A stretch of DNA of 64,000 bases from Centropus unirufus (taxonomy: Eukaryota; Chordata; Aves; Cuculiformes; Centropidae). The stretch is taken from contig VYZI01000127.1 of the NCBI GenBank assembly GCA_013397695.1, positions 659,198 to 723,197 on the forward strand. The letters run 5' to 3'. A program made the position numbers and the translations under genes. Below are positions 61,301-64,000 of the stretch, in pieces; position 1 is the stretch's first letter; every line of letters starts with the position of its first letter. Below the pieces are notes generated by a model. The model saw only the letters and a list, made by a program, of their open reading frames with translations. It did not search any database and had not been told where the DNA came from.

Positions 61301-64000
61301 AAGGACTACAGATACACTCAACACAAGTAAAAATTCTTCTCCAGTCTTTCTTGCACACAAACCCCAACTGCATGAAAACAATGTATCAGTTAAAAGCAGA
61401 GAAGTACCATACTCGTCTGCATCAAGACATTCTGGCCAAAAATACTAGAGCAGGAGCATCTATTAAAAAATAGATCAGTTTTGTGCACCGAAAGAGACAG
61501 CCTGGAACTGTCTGAGCCAGTGATCACAGACAACAGGTTTTTTCACAGGCAGCTTTTCCATGGCATAACATATTCCTCAAGTTATCTCCAAGGAAATTTC
61601 AGACTCTCCAGCAAGTATAGTACATTTTGTGAAGCGGAATGAACTTCTAGCATAATGCAAGTATCATGCACAGCACTTTATTCCAAATATTTTGCTTCCC
61701 CATACTAGTACAGAGAAGATCCCTTTATAAAAAAGGTAATGCTTTAAAGAGATTATTTTTTAATCTGAAATCTACAGTACAATTTTAATATATGTTAACA
61801 TCACTGCTAAAATTGGGCACTGTTACACAACCCCAAAACAGCTGGGGTAGTTCTAAACTTTACTAGAGCTGTACTTTTCCCCAAATACAAAATCTTCTTC
61901 CTCCCTACATATATATTTGCTAAGCCAGTCTTCCTCTGTATCCCCTTCCGGAAAAAAAAGGAAAAAAGGGAAAAAAAAAAGAAAAAATAAACCCCACAAG
62001 AAATATCACTTTCCTGTGAAATGAATTTGCAAGAGTTGAACCAATTGCTCAAAAAACCAAAATTATATACAGAAACCCCAGTGGTACACAGCATGGAAGA
62101 TGCTGATAAAAGAAAATGACCCACAAAATATTTCTTGTTCTTACCGTACTTAACATACATTTTGTGATGTTGCTTAAAGGAGAGTATTAACAGTGACGGT
62201 AGAGTATTTAAGAAGCGATTTGTAAATCTATTGAAAAGATTTCCTTTAATTGCAGACCACATGCTCAAGAAAAGTCTTAACTGTGGTTGCTTCACAACAT
62301 ATATTAAAATAGTGATCATGGCAAATGATAAAGTGATAGTATTCCCTAGAAGGATTTAATTACAGAAGTATCAATGAATGCAATTTATGAAATTAATAGG
62401 TAAGTGAAAGAATTAGGGTTTCAAGGGAAATATTAAGTAGAAATGACAAGCTGTTATCTTGAGTGTATTATTATGACAGCAGAAATCCTTCTAAATTAAT
62501 CTTTACCTTTCCATAGACTACCTTATTATGAAGTATTTATACGTTCTTCAGAATTTTCCACTGCTTTAACAAAGCACAGTGACAAATACTTTGATGAATG
62601 ACAAACAGCGATAACACGTTTTACTTTTAAAGTCACAAAAACTATTTCTAGAACCTCAGGCTATCCTAAGCCTGCAGTTGCTGTAATTACACTAGCTCCT
62701 CAGATTGCTATTATATACAAAATAATTTTTTTCTAAGAAAAGTGTTAAGCTGCCAAAGTTATATCCTACATACCTCTACTCTCAACCTTACATACATGAG
62801 ACAGCTTCTCAATTTTACATGGTGGCTAAAACGTTGAATTCTTATGTTAGATTGAGCTCCCTGTCTATGGTCTCTTGTCAAATCTTTAATGGGCATCGGA
62901 ATGACTTACTGATGGAAGCAAGAAGTGGCTGTGATCTTGCCAGACCACAGGAAGGGGTCTATTTCCAGATCTGGTAACTGCAATAAGTTCAAAATACCTA
63001 CTAGTATAAAAAAAGCCCTGAAGGGGCAGAAGGTGCATGCTGTGGAAGAATTCCTCTCCAACAAATCCCCAAATTGTCTCCCCAAAAAAATCACGTGGAT
63101 GTAGTTTATCATAGAAACTGGACTAGGTGCTTCAATTCCATTTATATCCCATAACAGTACTTCAAATCGTGCTTCTCCAAGCACATTCACTTGAAGGGCT
63201 GCCTCTAAAAGCAGCTAAGAAGTATCAAGATTCAGTATCCGAGTTGGGCACAGTAGTGGTGTGAAGATGGAGTAATGAGAAAGCAAGTGCCAAGAAGAGA
63301 AACAGAATTGTCACTACTGATTGTGATTAATACTAGGGCCATTTAGATAATTTTCCAGAAAAGGTCTTAATTTTAGAGGGCTCTAACATTGCTGCAGGCA
63401 TTTGTATCTTTACAATATAACATTCCTGATATTGTTTGTGGCTTATATATTTCCTTTATGGAGTTCCATTTCGCCTCTCTGTTTTAAGGTGGCTTTTAAA
63501 GCTTCTGTTGTTCTTGACTAAAAGCAGTCTCCACATTTTTATTTACAAACAAACAGTAAAGGGCTGCTTCGCTACTTGCAATGCTGACAAAAGACAAATG
63601 CACACATGGCCTTTGAGGCAAGTAATCTGGAAACTAAAAATTTTTCAGCATTGAAAGAATTTACACTAAATAGCCAAAAGATCTGAGGATCTCTTACCTC
63701 TAATAAAACCTCCCAGACTACGTAATGATGAGCTTCTGTTCGTACATTTGAAATATCTCAAAAAGTAAGCAGACTTTTGACATCCTGGGTAACTTGCTCC
63801 AACACAGGCAGTTCAGGCTGCACATTTCATCTGGGAAGTCACGCGCTAGTACTTTAAAAAGCAGCCATGTCATAAATGCAGCTTTCCCATGGGAGACAGA
63901 AAAATTCTGCCAACCACTGATGGAGAAAAGTCTGTCAAGACAGGCAAGGCCTAAAGACTAGAGGTTGAATTCTGCCCAGGAACATGGCAGTTAACCATTA
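58400..64000 (-). other. STXBP5: Intron upstream of the first visible STXBP5 exon (partial)
   Basis: I found no coding exon here: nothing resembles the preceding tomosyn blade (expected to end ...KFCRER). The sequence is A+T-rich and unique-looking. A polypurine run of A and G occupies about 61,948-61,987. It keeps one minus-strand frame open for 170 codons (61,807-62,319), but that translation is low-complexity Phe/Ser and matches nothing I know. The intron runs off the right edge. Confidence 0.7.

Noticed and set aside
61807..62319. Longest open frame in the window (170 codons, minus strand)
   Set aside because: It stays open through a polypurine tract that translates to poly-Phe, has no recognisable domain, and lies in the large 5' intron without splice signals linking it to tomosyn.
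62906..63190. 94-codon minus-strand frame (MNVLGEARFEVLLWD...)
   Set aside because: Checked as a possible upstream WD40 exon because of the LLWD string, but the surrounding residues do not match any tomosyn blade and there is no fitting splice pair.
1..64000. Search for RNA genes, CRISPR arrays, operons, a second gene or an unknown gene system
   Set aside because: The window is intron-rich vertebrate DNA with one gene; I saw no tRNA or rRNA fold, no spaced repeat array and no cluster of unexplained coding sequences.

Overview
This is vertebrate nuclear DNA, most likely avian. It holds the central part of one protein-coding gene on the minus strand: STXBP5 (tomosyn-1, syntaxin-binding protein 5). 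I read twenty consecutive coding exons from about 58.4 kb (5' side) down to 1.2 kb (3' side). All have GT-AG introns and all reading phases join without a break. They total 2,484 nt, about 828 codons, which I estimate to be residues 145-971 of the roughly 1,150-residue human protein. The start codon and first ~144 residues lie beyond 64,000. The last ~180 residues, including the C-terminal R-SNARE-like coiled coil, lie before position 1. The bird assignment rests on CR1 LINE fragments of the sauropsid type, A+T-rich introns with AAAACCCC-like low-complexity tracts, and compact introns; it is an inference.

Layout, in gene order from high to low coordinates. 58,400-64,000 is intron. Exons at 58.4, 57.1, 54.1, 44.3, 42.7, 36.8, 35.6, 33.4, 32.9, 32.1, 30.0, 28.3, 26.4 and 25.8 kb encode the double beta-propeller (WD40/Lgl-like) body with its Ser-rich surface loop. 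Exons at 18.4, 14.25, 14.1 and 7.4 kb are short, phase-matched exons of the hypervariable linker, which in mammals produces the b/m/s tomosyn isoforms. Exons at 3.2 and 1.4 kb return to the propeller. Tomosyn binds syntaxin/SNAP25 and restrains vesicle fusion.

Mobile DNA is sparse. There is a 1,031-bp internally deleted mariner element with intact TA duplication (16,234-17,264), a clear antisense CR1 3' end (49.4-49.6 kb), a long diverged CR1 reverse-transcriptase-region fragment (52.4-53.4 kb), and two weaker CR1/L3-like pieces (6.2-6.4 and 38.4-38.5 kb). I see no RNA gene, CRISPR array, second protein-coding gene or unknown multi-gene system. The points most worth a second look are small: a candidate intronic microexon, hairpins (one just inside a splice donor), a G-quadruplex motif on the transcript strand, and the cassette-exon cluster.
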